64,000 nt of DNA, taken from NCBI RefSeq assembly GCF_002899945.2, contig NZ_PPEG02000001.1, positions 682,001-746,000 on the forward strand. Direction: 5' to 3'. Below, in pieces: positions 15,666 to 22,985 of the stretch. The notes under the pieces are model-generated. The model was given only the letters and a program-made list of their open reading frames with translations. It was not told the DNA's origin and searched no databases. This DNA is from Chryseobacterium viscerum (GTDB taxonomy: Bacteria; Bacteroidota; Bacteroidia; Flavobacteriales; Weeksellaceae). How positions within the stretch are numbered: position 1 is the first letter of the stretch; each line of letters begins with the position of its first letter. The position numbers and the translations under genes are program-made.

Positions 15666-16310
15666 TTAGGCGGTTTGTTTCAATACTACACTTTGGTGTA
15701 GGGCGCTCACCTGCTGTGTTGATATCAAATGACAGTTCTTATCAAAGAAGTTTTTCAGTCCATTATAAGTAAGCATTACAGGAATTGTTTCAGACCCCAG
15801 ATAATGAATAGGTTCAGCCAGTATAACAGCTTCTATTCCCATAAGCTTAAGAACTTTCAAAAGCTTGGCATCACATTCAGCAATGGCAACAGAATTTTCA
15901 TTCTGACAAACTTCATTAAGCGCATATGCCATTAACGTTTTGAAAATTCCAAAGCCTGTTTTATCAATCCCTTTTTTGATAGCAAATCTTCCGATGTGCC
16001 AAATGTTGGTTGTTTTATTTTTGATAAAAGAAGATGGATTGATCTGGAAAAGTTTTTCCAATGGAAGGATATCCTTATGATTCCATTTAAAAACTCTTAT
16101 AGAACCATTGATCTTACCTTCGTGATCTCTGGAGACAAAAACCTTAGACTTTTTAAAGTTCTTTTCCTCATGATAGATATCCTCTACTTCAGCCTTAAAC
16201 TGATCCGTATCAGAATAACTTTCATGATGATTAAAGTTTTCGGTAACAACAAATTCTGCTAATTCGTATAAGTTTTTATTACTTAAAGAATAAAAGTTAA
16301 GATGTTCCAT
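15666..16310 (-). CDS. GNAT-fold acyltransferase with LuxI/FeeM-like features
   Basis: A 214-residue protein of the GNAT superfamily. Its layout resembles acyl-homoserine-lactone or N-acyl amino acid synthases more than ordinary acetyltransferases. Strand 'NGSIRVFKW' carries Arg72 (LuxI GxxRLLP position), 'IWHIGRFAIKK' (103-113) matches the LuxI W-E-x-S-R-F-x-V signature with His for Glu, and 'AECDAKLLKVLKLMGIEAVI' followed by 'AEPIHYLG' resembles the LuxI C-terminal helix and 'GxP' strand. It is divergent from a luxR-type gene, and two palindromic boxes lie between them. A signal-synthase role is a hypothesis. A plain N-acetyltransferase is the alternative. Confidence 0.7.
   Translation of the reverse strand: MEHLNFYSLSNKNLYELAEFVVTENFNHHESYSDTDQFKAEVEDIYHEEKNFKKSKVFVSRDHEGKINGSIRVFKWNHKDILPLEKLFQINPSSFIKNKTTNIWHIGRFAIKKGIDKTGFGIFKTLMAYALNEVCQNENSVAIAECDAKLLKVLKLMGIEAVILAEPIHYLGSETIPVMLTYNGLKNFFDKNCHLISTQQVSALHQSVVLKQTA
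15686..15701. promoter_or_regulatory. LuxR-type palindrome, box B (CTACACTTTGGTGTAG)
   Basis: Second box of the receptor promoter, 38 bp centre-to-centre from box A. It lies inside the 3' end of the GNAT coding region, so a coding constraint has not destroyed it. Confidence 0.65.
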
Positions 16311-16359
16311 ATTTTTTTTATCTTTATAGTAAAATTATTACACTGAATAGTGGGATATG

Positions 16360-16375
16360 CTACACTTTAGTGTAG
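16360..16375. promoter_or_regulatory. LuxR-type palindrome, box C (CTACACTTTAGTGTAG)
   Basis: A near-perfect dyad (CTACACT-TT-AGTGTAG) 49 bp before the GNAT ATG. It is the exact reverse complement of box D. Confidence 0.8.
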
Positions 16376-16387
16376 ATTCCTTAAAGT

Positions 16388-16403
16388 CTACACTAAAGTG
16401 TAG
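16388..16403. promoter_or_regulatory. LuxR-type palindrome, box D (CTACACTAAAGTGTAG)
   Basis: Reverse complement of box C, 28 bp centre-to-centre from it and 32 bp before the luxR-type ATG at 16436. The promoter between lacks a clear TAnnTTTG box, as expected for an activator-dependent promoter. Confidence 0.8.
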
Positions 16404-16435
16404 TAACCTAAAAACTGTACCTTAAAAACTTAACT

Positions 16436-17194
16436 ATGGAAGAGATTGGTAAATTCTTTTCGAAAAAAAACAGCATTGATGCGATCTCAGAGTCAGAGAA
16501 TCATCAGACATCTGATTACCTTGAGGTGATTAAAGCCTTTGCCAGGATCACTTATATGAGTTTGTATGTCATCGATTATCAGAAACAAAATTTTGAGTAT
16601 GTCTCAGATAATCCGTTATTTCTTTGTGATCATACGCCCAAAGAGGTAGAAACAATGGGGTATGCTTTCTATTTCCGGCATGTGAAAAAAGAAGACCTGG
16701 ATCTGTTGTTTAAAATCAACGAAGTAGGGTTTGAATTCTATGAGAATCTGCCCGTGAATGAGCGAAAGCTATATACAATTTCCTATGATTTTCATCTAGT
16801 CAATGAAAGTAAAAATACCATCCTTATCAATCACAAGCTCACCCCGCTTTTCTTATCTTCAGAAGGCAAAATGTGGAAGGCGATGTGTATTGTATCACTA
16901 TCCCATAATCATGCATCCGGAAATATTTCTATTGTAAAGCAGGGAACAGATGAGATCTGGAATTATGATCTGAAAGATAACAGATGGATCAAAGAAGAGA
17001 AAGTAAAGCTCTCGGAAAGAGAAGCAGAGATACTGAGGTTATATGCCCAGGGACTTACCATCAATGAAATTGCCGATAAGATCTACGTGACAGGAGATAC
17101 GGTGAAGTTTCACCGACGAAAATTATTTGATAAAATGGGCGTAAGTAATATCACAGAAGCATTATCTTATGCAACCAATTATAAACTGATTTAA
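16436..17194 (+). CDS. LuxR-family transcriptional regulator with N-terminal PAS-like domain
   Basis: 252 residues. The N-terminal 150 or so look PAS-like ('SLYVIDYQKQNFEYVSDN', 'FYFRHVKKEDLDLL'), not like the classical AHL-binding domain of LuxR. The C-terminal HTH is a clear LuxR/GerE domain: 'LSEREAEILRLYAQGLT', 'INEIADKIYVTGDTVKFH' and 'RRKLFDKMGVSNITEALSYA'. Such regulators bind 16-20 bp dyads as dimers, matching boxes A-E nearby. Box D lies in its own promoter, suggesting autoregulation. It is divergent from the GNAT gene and convergent with the thiF-like gene (11 bp between stops). Confidence 0.88.
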   Translation: MEEIGKFFSKKNSIDAISESENHQTSDYLEVIKAFARITYMSLYVIDYQKQNFEYVSDNPLFLCDHTPKEVETMGYAFYFRHVKKEDLDLLFKINEVGFEFYENLPVNERKLYTISYDFHLVNESKNTILINHKLTPLFLSSEGKMWKAMCIVSLSHNHASGNISIVKQGTDEIWNYDLKDNRWIKEEKVKLSEREAEILRLYAQGLTINEIADKIYVTGDTVKFHRRKLFDKMGVSNITEALSYATNYKLI

Positions 17195-17205
17195 ATTCCT
17201 GATAT

Positions 17206-17952
17206 TTATTCGGAGATAGCGTTCATGTAAAACTGGGGAAAGGTTTTATAAGGTTTTCCTGTGGCTATTTTGAACATTACATGCGTACACATTCCGGCAA
17301 CAATCCATGAAGCGATCGCTAATTGAGGAGGAGGAAGATTTTCTTTTTCGTTCTTATAATCGTCAATAATATTTTCAAGCCACTCATTGGGAGTTCTCCA
17401 AAAGCGAAGATAGCCCGCAATGTATTCTACCATTTTGAGTTCATTAAAATTATCATCAGAAAGAATGTCTAGAGGAAGACCATTAGGCTCCAGAACAGCC
17501 ACCAAGCCTCCCCAGCCAAGATTATAGGGATGCAATACATGCATGTCCTTTTCCTGACATATTCTGTCGAAGACCACAGGGATATTGCTTGAAAAATCCA
17601 GTGCGTTGATCGCAATATCATGGTTGCCTATAATTTCATGAACATTATCCTGGGTGATAAATTCGCTCCGGTACTGAATATTGGCATCAGGATTAATGCT
17701 TTTCAGACGATGGTACAATGTTTCTGCTTTATAGGAAGAAATATCCTGATGGGTATAGTTTTGCCGGTTCAGATTAGACTGCTCAATGGTATCGCCATCC
17801 ACAATGGTGATATTTTCAAAACCAAAACGCAAGGCACATTCGGCAATATTGCTGCCTATGCCACTTCCTGCCAGTAAAATAGAGAAGTTTTTTATTGCTG
17901 TTTGCTCTTCTTCCTGTACGTATAACCTGTTTCGAGAATATTTTGTTTCCAT
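17206..17952 (-). CDS. ThiF/MoeB/E1-like adenylyltransferase
   Basis: A 248-residue Rossmann-type E1-like protein. Enzymes of this fold adenylate a C-terminal carboxylate (ThiS, MoaD, ubiquitin-like proteins, or RiPP peptides such as MccA). Nucleotide-binding features are 'LLAGSGIGSNIAE' (29-34 loop), 'VDGDTIEQSNLNRQNY' (Asp54, Arg63) and 'AINALDF'. The two CxxC zinc motifs and an obvious catalytic-Cys loop of ThiF/MoeB are absent, so it is a minimal adenylation domain. It has its own palindromic box E 46 bp upstream, tying it to the LuxR-type regulon. No ThiS/MoaD-like partner is in the window. Its substrate is unknown. Confidence 0.8.
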   Translation of the reverse strand: METKYSRNRLYVQEEEQTAIKNFSILLAGSGIGSNIAECALRFGFENITIVDGDTIEQSNLNRQNYTHQDISSYKAETLYHRLKSINPDANIQYRSEFITQDNVHEIIGNHDIAINALDFSSNIPVVFDRICQEKDMHVLHPYNLGWGGLVAVLEPNGLPLDILSDDNFNELKMVEYIAGYLRFWRTPNEWLENIIDDYKNEKENLPPPQLAIASWIVAGMCTHVMFKIATGKPYKTFPQFYMNAISE

Positions 17953-17998
17953 TGCTTCTATTTTGAAACAAAAATAGGTTTAAACGTCTTAATTTCGA

Positions 17999-18014
17999 CT
18001 ACACAACAGTTTAG
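17999..18014. promoter_or_regulatory. LuxR-type palindrome, box E (CTACACAACAGTTTAG)
   Basis: 12 of 16 positions match box C, with the left arm CTACAC intact. It lies 46 bp before the thiF-like ATG, the same distance as boxes A and C from their genes. The remaining sequence of 17953-18171 shows no other clear signal. Confidence 0.5.
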
Positions 18015-18171
18015 TTTTAGGTCTGAAAATCAAAATAAAAGTGTGCAAAACATACATTAAATATGGGGTTTGACACAATTACAATATTTTATTATTCAAT
18101 AATTGGTGATTAATTTAATGGTAGAAGCCATCTCAGTTATTTTACCATTCAAACGCTGTTGAATTGATGAT

Positions 18172-18798
18172 TTAGTTTTTGAACTTATTTTCAAGATTTT
18201 CCAGTCTTTCAAAAATACCTGAGAAAATATTTTTATCTGCCGTAGAAACGTACCCTACAATCTTATAATATTCCTGATTATCAGTGTTTTTGGGTTTTGT
18301 TTCAGAGGCGTATTGCAGGCTGCCATCTTTATATACCAATAGACTAGATAAAGGATTGTTTTTCAGATCTGCCTTATTTAAAAATAAAACGTCTCCATAA
18401 TGATATTCAGGAAGCAATTGTTTTTCAGGAGTAAATTCATAGACCAGATCAACAGATGCTAATATTTTTTGCAATATTGGTGCGTTGGGATTATTGTTGT
18501 CCGTTTTTGCCTGAACTTCTTTGCTGTTCTGAATAGCCAATTCCGGGAAAAGCATAAGCTGATCAATGTCAGATACACTTACCAGTTGATTTACCTGTAA
18601 AGGCTCAGTGAGTAATTTATCAAGATTAAGGTTAAAATGGTGGGCTACTTTTAATATCGTTTCGATTTTGGGTTCGGCACGTCCTTCCTCATAAGAGCTT
18701 ATGACTCCTCTGTTTAGATCAAACATGTCTGCAAAGGCCTTTTGGCTAAGTCCTTTCACCTGTCTTATTTTCTTAATATTAGTTCCAAAGAAGCTCAT
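18172..18798 (-). CDS. XRE-family regulator (HTH_3 plus C-terminal sensor-like domain)
   Basis: 208 residues. The N-terminal helix-turn-helix is clear: 'IKKIRQVKGLSQKAFADMF', 'LNRGVISSYEEGRAEPKIET'. The C-terminal half ('LLPEYHYGDVLFLNKADL', 'QYYKIVGYVSTADK') resembles the LexA/S24 fold, but I see no Ser-Lys dyad, so it is probably a non-cleaving dimer or sensor domain. A TATCTTTG box (18818-18825, minus strand) lies 19 bp upstream. Divergent from the PspA-flotillin operon, which it may regulate. TTTGTCTA near its start and TAGACGAAA near the other promoter form widely spaced inverted half-sites. Confidence 0.85.
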   Translation of the reverse strand: MSFFGTNIKKIRQVKGLSQKAFADMFDLNRGVISSYEEGRAEPKIETILKVAHHFNLNLDKLLTEPLQVNQLVSVSDIDQLMLFPELAIQNSKEVQAKTDNNNPNAPILQKILASVDLVYEFTPEKQLLPEYHYGDVLFLNKADLKNNPLSSLLVYKDGSLQYASETKPKNTDNQEYYKIVGYVSTADKNIFSGIFERLENLENKFKN

Positions 18799-18856
18799 TT
18801 TTGTCTAATCTTTTTTGCAAAGATAGAGAATCTGAAATAAATAATTGCTAATAATA

Positions 18857-18887
18857 TTTGCATTTTGGAAATTTTATTTTATATTTG
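18857..18887 (+). promoter_or_regulatory. Promoter of the PspA-flotillin operon (TTTG-N19-TATATTTG)
   Basis: TTTG at 18857-18860, 19 bp, TATATTTG at 18880-18887. A full Bacteroidota consensus promoter 33 bp before the first ATG of the operon. It overlaps the upstream region of the divergent XRE gene. Confidence 0.8.
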
Positions 18888-18920
18888 TGTAGACGAAAAT
18901 AAAACACTAAACCAGCCATC

Positions 18921-19316
18921 ATGAGAAATCAAATATTCAGTACGGTCAAAGAGTGGTTGCTAGATTATGAGTTTAACATCACGTTGGAGGATGAAGCTCA
19001 GAGAATCTTAATCATTGAAAAAGAATCCAACGGGATAAAAAACATGATCCTTATAATATCAGACTCTATTCTGATTATGGAACAGTTTCTTTTTGAAATC
19101 AAAAACCCATCAGAAAAAATATTCCTGAGACTGCTTCAGAAGAACAGAGATATCGTTCACGGCGCATTTGTACTGGACGGAACCGGAAGACGGGTAATTT
19201 TCAGAGATACACTACCAACCGATAATATGGCTCAGAACGAAGTAATGGCCTCTATCAATTCACTGGGAATCCTTGTAGGAGAATTTACAACCGAAATGCT
19301 TGAAATGAGTAAGTAA
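18921..19316 (+). CDS. Small Tir-chaperone/YbjN-like protein, first gene of the PspA operon
   Basis: 131 residues, no signal peptide, mixed alpha/beta. The pattern ('VKEWLLDYEFNITLEDEAQRI', then a hydrophobic strand 'MILIISDSILIMEQFLF', then 'FLRLLQKNRDIVHGAFVLD') is that of the CesT/Tir-chaperone or YbjN-like fold. Proteins of this kind, and E. coli YjfI, commonly precede pspA-like genes in envelope-stress operons. Only 19 bp separate it from the pspA gene. The name rests on context and fold pattern; the molecular role is unknown. Confidence 0.75.
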   Translation: MRNQIFSTVKEWLLDYEFNITLEDEAQRILIIEKESNGIKNMILIISDSILIMEQFLFEIKNPSEKIFLRLLQKNRDIVHGAFVLDGTGRRVIFRDTLPTDNMAQNEVMASINSLGILVGEFTTEMLEMSK

Positions 19317-19335
19317 TTCACAAAAGATATTTAAA

Positions 19336-20037
19336 ATGAACATTTTTAAAAGATTGTTGACAATAGGAAAAGCAGAGATCCATTCTGTGATCGAGAGCTT
19401 TGAAGACCCCATCAATTTAACGGAAGAGGGTATCCGTGAAATGAAAGAACAGCTGGGAAAAAGCATTGAAGCCCTTGCCCAGTTGAAAGCTCTTGCCATT
19501 CGCAAAAAAAATGAAGCGGGGACAGAAGAACAGACAGCTAAGGATTATTACAATAAAGCTATTGTAATCGTTCAGAAAGCAGAAAAAGGAGAAGTGGAAA
19601 CTGCAGAAGCAGACCGTCTTGCCAAAGAAGCTCTGAAAAAGCAGACTTCTTCACAGGATAATGCAAATACGCTTCAGAAAGAGCATGAAAAATTGTATAA
19701 CGAATGCGAAAAAATGCAGGGAAATATCAATCATCTGAAATCGAGCATTGCCAAGTGGGAAAATGAATTGAAAACCCTGAAAGCAAGAGTTCAGGTAAGT
19801 GAAGCCACAAAAGATATCAATCAGAAGATGACCCAGATGGATACCGGAAGTACGGTAAGTATGCTGGAAAAACTAAAGGACCGCGTTGTACAGCAGGAAG
19901 CTCTGGCAGAAGCCTATTCGGATCTTTCAAAATCAGGAAAAAGCATTGATGAAGAAATAGATGCCATTGTAAATAATCACGATACAAAAGCTGAAGAAGC
20001 TTTAAACAGATTAAAAGAAACACTTAAAAAAGGCTAA
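19336..20037 (+). CDS. PspA/IM30 family protein
   Basis: 233 residues, nearly all helical coiled coil. The PspA/Vipp1 opening is seen: 'MNIFKRLLTIGKAEIHSVI', 'EDPINLTEEGIREMKEQL', then long charged heptads to 'ALNRLKETLKKG'. The family forms ESCRT-III-like assemblies that protect or remodel the inner membrane. It lies between a YbjN/Tir-like gene and a YqiJ-like membrane protein, with the flotillin downstream: the known PspA-flotillin association. Stop and next start are 3 bp apart. Confidence 0.9.
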   Translation: MNIFKRLLTIGKAEIHSVIESFEDPINLTEEGIREMKEQLGKSIEALAQLKALAIRKKNEAGTEEQTAKDYYNKAIVIVQKAEKGEVETAEADRLAKEALKKQTSSQDNANTLQKEHEKLYNECEKMQGNINHLKSSIAKWENELKTLKARVQVSEATKDINQKMTQMDTGSTVSMLEKLKDRVVQQEALAEAYSDLSKSGKSIDEEIDAIVNNHDTKAEEALNRLKETLKKG

Positions 20038-20040
20038 TAT

Positions 20041-20697
20041 ATGACCTTTCAGGAATTTTTAAATGTAGCATTTTCTCCGGTGAATACGGTGCTGACGGTT
20101 CTTCTTGGGCTTTCAGTAGTCTATTGGCTCTTTACCATTCTTACAGGACTGGATATCGATGTAGGAATTCATTCCGACCTGGATGCTGATACAGATATAG
20201 ACGTTCCGCATGGGCATCTTCACGCTGCGGATCATGATCCTTCCGCATGGATGCATTTCCTGAAATTTCTTAATCTGGATATCGTTCCGGTGACCTATTT
20301 TCTTACGCTGTCATTGCTGATAACCTGGCTGGGATCATTTTATCTGAATTATTTTATTCCACTTCCTACATGGGCAGGGATATTAATCCTGTTTCCATTG
20401 ATGATTGGAGGAATGCTGCTGACCAAAATAATTCTAAAGCCCCTGAATCCCTTTTTTAAAGAAATCAACCATAAAGGCGAGCTATCATACGCCTTTTTAG
20501 GAAGAGAGGGAAGATTAAAATCAAGCATTCAGGATGATAAAATAGGAATGATGGAAGTCTTTATCGGAAGCGACCCTATGACGCTGATGGTGAGAAGTAA
20601 AGATGGAAGCAGGCTGGAGCATGGCACCCGTGTCATGATTGTAGATGAAGAACCGGAAAAAAGACTCTACTATGTACAGCGATCAATGAGATATTAA
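20041..20697 (+). CDS. YqiJ-like (OB-fold/NfeD-like) membrane protein
   Basis: 218 residues. Membrane segments are seen at about 12-35, 83-105 and 110-132. In between is an acidic, His-rich stretch (about 40-75) starting 'DIDVGIHSDLDADTDIDV'. The C-terminal soluble part (about 150-218) has the beta pattern of a short OB fold ('GREGRLKSSIQ', 'MTLMVRSKDGSRLEHGTRVMI'), as in YqiJ and NfeD partners of flotillins. The next gene but one is the flotillin, in line with the YqiJ-YqiK pair. The Asp/His stretch might bind metal (inference). Confidence 0.82.
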   Translation: MTFQEFLNVAFSPVNTVLTVLLGLSVVYWLFTILTGLDIDVGIHSDLDADTDIDVPHGHLHAADHDPSAWMHFLKFLNLDIVPVTYFLTLSLLITWLGSFYLNYFIPLPTWAGILILFPLMIGGMLLTKIILKPLNPFFKEINHKGELSYAFLGREGRLKSSIQDDKIGMMEVFIGSDPMTLMVRSKDGSRLEHGTRVMIVDEEPEKRLYYVQRSMRY

Positions 20698-20716
20698 AAT
20701 ATAAAGACTAATAACC

Positions 20717-20779
20717 ATGTTAACCATTTTTTTGATCATGCTGAACTATATTCTGGAAATCCTTTTCCAGTATATCTAA
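20717..20779 (+). CDS. Candidate 20-residue membrane microprotein
   Basis: ATG at 20717 to TAA at 20777 encodes a 20-residue peptide beginning MLTIFLIMLNYI and ending FQYI, a single hydrophobic helix with one Glu. It fills part of the 125-bp gap between the YqiJ-like and flotillin genes of the same operon. No ribosome-binding site is evident, but that is normal in this phylum. Chance ORFs of this size are common, so it needs conservation evidence. Confidence 0.3.
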   Translation: MLTIFLIMLNYILEILFQYI

Positions 20780-20822
20780 AACAAAAAACACATCTATATA
20801 TAAACTATAAACTTATAAAACT

Positions 20823-22844
20823 ATGAACTTACCTTTAATTGCTGGAATTATTGTTGCTGTCGTAGCAACAGTCGGATTGATTTTCTGGATTTTATCGATG
20901 TATAAAAAAACCGTTCAGGGAATCGTTATTTTAAGAACTGGCTATGGAGGTACAAAAGTCTTCTTTAATGCCGGTATTGTTATCCCTATCATTCACCGTA
21001 TGGAATCTATTGATATTTCAGTAAAAAAACTGGAGATATCAAGAGAAGGAAGAGCGGGACTGATCTGTAAAGACAATATGAGAGCAGACATTCAGGTGGC
21101 TTTCTTTATCCGCGTCAACAAGTCTGTAGATGATATTGTGAATGTAGGTCAAACAATTGGCTGTCAGCGTGCTTCGGATGCACAGACATTGAGAGAGCTT
21201 TTTGAAGCAAAATTTTCAGAAGCCCTTAAAACCGTAGGAAAGAAATTTGATTTTACCGAATTATATGAAGCCAGAAGCGAATTCCGTCAGGAAATTCTTG
21301 ATATCATTGGAACAGACCTTAACGGATATGTACTGGACGACTGTGCAATAGACTACCTTGAACAGACTTCTATTGATAAACTGGATAAAGACAATATTCT
21401 TGATTCTGAGGGTATTAAGAAAATTACAGAACTTACAGCAACTCAGAATATCAAAGCTAATCAGGTTCGCCGTGATGAAGAAAAAACCATTACAAAGCAG
21501 AATGTAGAAGCCCGTGAAGCCATCCTGGAACTGGAAAAACAATTGGCAGAAAAAGAAGAATCTCAAAAGAGAGAAGTAGCCAATATCAAATCCCGTGAAA
21601 ATGCGGAGATCTTAAAAGTAGGAGAAGAAGAACGTCTGAGATATGAAACCGTACGCATTGCAACGGAAGAAAAACTGCAGATTGCAGAAGAAAATAAACT
21701 TCGTCAGGTCGTTATTGCTGCTAAAAATAAAGAACGCGCAGACCTTGTAGAAACAGAAAGAGTATTAAAAGACAAAGCGCTTGAAGCGACCGAAAGAGAG
21801 AGGGTTGTTTCTCTTGCTCAGATTGAAAAAGAGAAAGCAATAGAACTGGAGAAGAAAAGCATTCAGGATGCCATCCGTGAGCGTTTGACAATGGAAAAAA
21901 CGGTAGTTGAAGAGCAGCAGGGAATCAAAGATCTTGAAGCTTTCAAAACCGCAGAAAGAAATAAGCAGGTAGAAATTACCATTGCCACTCAGGAAGCAGA
22001 GAAAAAGCTGATCGAAGAAACCAGAGCTGCAGAATCACGCAGACTGGCAGCAGAAAAAGATGCACAGAAATACGTCATCGAAGCACAGGCAAAAAGAGAT
22101 GCTGCAGAAAAAGAAGCGGAAGCCCGTAAAATCATCGCAGATGCCAAAGCAAAAGAAGAAGCAACAGTAGGGTTATCAGAAGCTCAGGTATTGCACGCTA
22201 AAGCTGATGCTGCAGAAAGACAAGGGATCGTGGAAGCAATTGTTATTGAGAAAAAAGCAGATGCCAATAAGAAAGAAGGAATTGCACAGGCAGAAGTGAT
22301 CAAAGAAAAAGCATTGGCAGAAGCAGCGGGAATCACCGAAAAGGCTGAAGCAATGAAGAAACTGAACGATGCCGGAAAAGACCACGAAGAATTCCGTCTT
22401 CAGCTGGCAAAAGAAAAAGATGTGGAATTGGCACAAATTGCTATTCAGAAAGATATTGCAGAAGCTCAGTCTATGGTACTGGCAGAAGCCTTCAAATCTG
22501 CAAAAATTGATATCGTAGGGGGAGATAATACCTTCTTTGATAACGTGATCCGTCAGGTTTCAGCAGGAAAAGGACTGGACAAGTTTATCAGCCACAGTGA
22601 GAATGCACAGATTGTAAAAGAAAGCCTTCTGGGTGATGGAGAAAACATCATTGGAAAAGTGATGGGAATGGTAGATAAATACAAGATTTCTTCAGAAGAT
22701 ATTAAAAACATGAGCATTGCTTCTCTGATCTTTAAGCTGAACGGAGTTGCTAGTCAACAGGAAAAAGGAATTCTGGAAAGAGCACTTGATATGGCTAAAC
22801 ATCTGGGAGTGGAAAACAAACCGGTGAATAATAACCCTATTTAA
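20823..22844 (+). CDS. Flotillin-family (SPFH/YqiK-like) membrane scaffold protein
   Basis: 673 residues. One N-terminal membrane segment (about 4-26, 'LIAGIIVAVVATVGLIFWIL') is followed by an SPFH domain ('QGIVILRTGYGGTKVFFNAG', 'GRAGLICKDNMRADIQVAFF'). A very long Glu/Ala/Lys coiled coil covers about 220-560, and the C-terminal tail contains 'FDNVIRQVSAGKGLDKFI'. Flotillins organise inner-membrane microdomains. The operon context (PspA, YqiJ-like, giant ATPase) points to membrane-stress maintenance. A perfect hairpin follows 24 bp after the stop. Confidence 0.92.
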   Translation: MNLPLIAGIIVAVVATVGLIFWILSMYKKTVQGIVILRTGYGGTKVFFNAGIVIPIIHRMESIDISVKKLEISREGRAGLICKDNMRADIQVAFFIRVNKSVDDIVNVGQTIGCQRASDAQTLRELFEAKFSEALKTVGKKFDFTELYEARSEFRQEILDIIGTDLNGYVLDDCAIDYLEQTSIDKLDKDNILDSEGIKKITELTATQNIKANQVRRDEEKTITKQNVEAREAILELEKQLAEKEESQKREVANIKSRENAEILKVGEEERLRYETVRIATEEKLQIAEENKLRQVVIAAKNKERADLVETERVLKDKALEATERERVVSLAQIEKEKAIELEKKSIQDAIRERLTMEKTVVEEQQGIKDLEAFKTAERNKQVEITIATQEAEKKLIEETRAAESRRLAAEKDAQKYVIEAQAKRDAAEKEAEARKIIADAKAKEEATVGLSEAQVLHAKADAAERQGIVEAIVIEKKADANKKEGIAQAEVIKEKALAEAAGITEKAEAMKKLNDAGKDHEEFRLQLAKEKDVELAQIAIQKDIAEAQSMVLAEAFKSAKIDIVGGDNTFFDNVIRQVSAGKGLDKFISHSENAQIVKESLLGDGENIIGKVMGMVDKYKISSEDIKNMSIASLIFKLNGVASQQEKGILERALDMAKHLGVENKPVNNNPI

Positions 22845-22868
22845 TTCAACAATACTTTAGGGAGACTT

Positions 22869-22901
22869 AAACCTTATAGGTTTTCAAAACCTATAAGGTT
22901 T
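22869..22901. repeat. Perfect inverted repeat (16-bp arms, 1-bp spacer)
   Basis: AAACCTTATAGGTTTT and its exact complement around a single C, between the flotillin and ATPase genes. No T-run follows, so it is not a standard terminator. It could be a dispersed palindromic element or an mRNA-stabilising hairpin. Confidence 0.75.
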
Positions 22902-22985
22902 CAATAAGGTAAAATTTCCAAAGTATCATAAGTTTATACAAGGATCTGCTGTCCATCAGCAGTCATGACAACCTAAATACAAACG

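Noticed and set aside
16338..16354. A sixth LuxR-type box (TTACACTGAATAGTGGG) near the GNAT start
   Set aside because: The half-sites CACT/AGTG are spaced differently from boxes A-D and the outer bases do not match. At best a decayed site.
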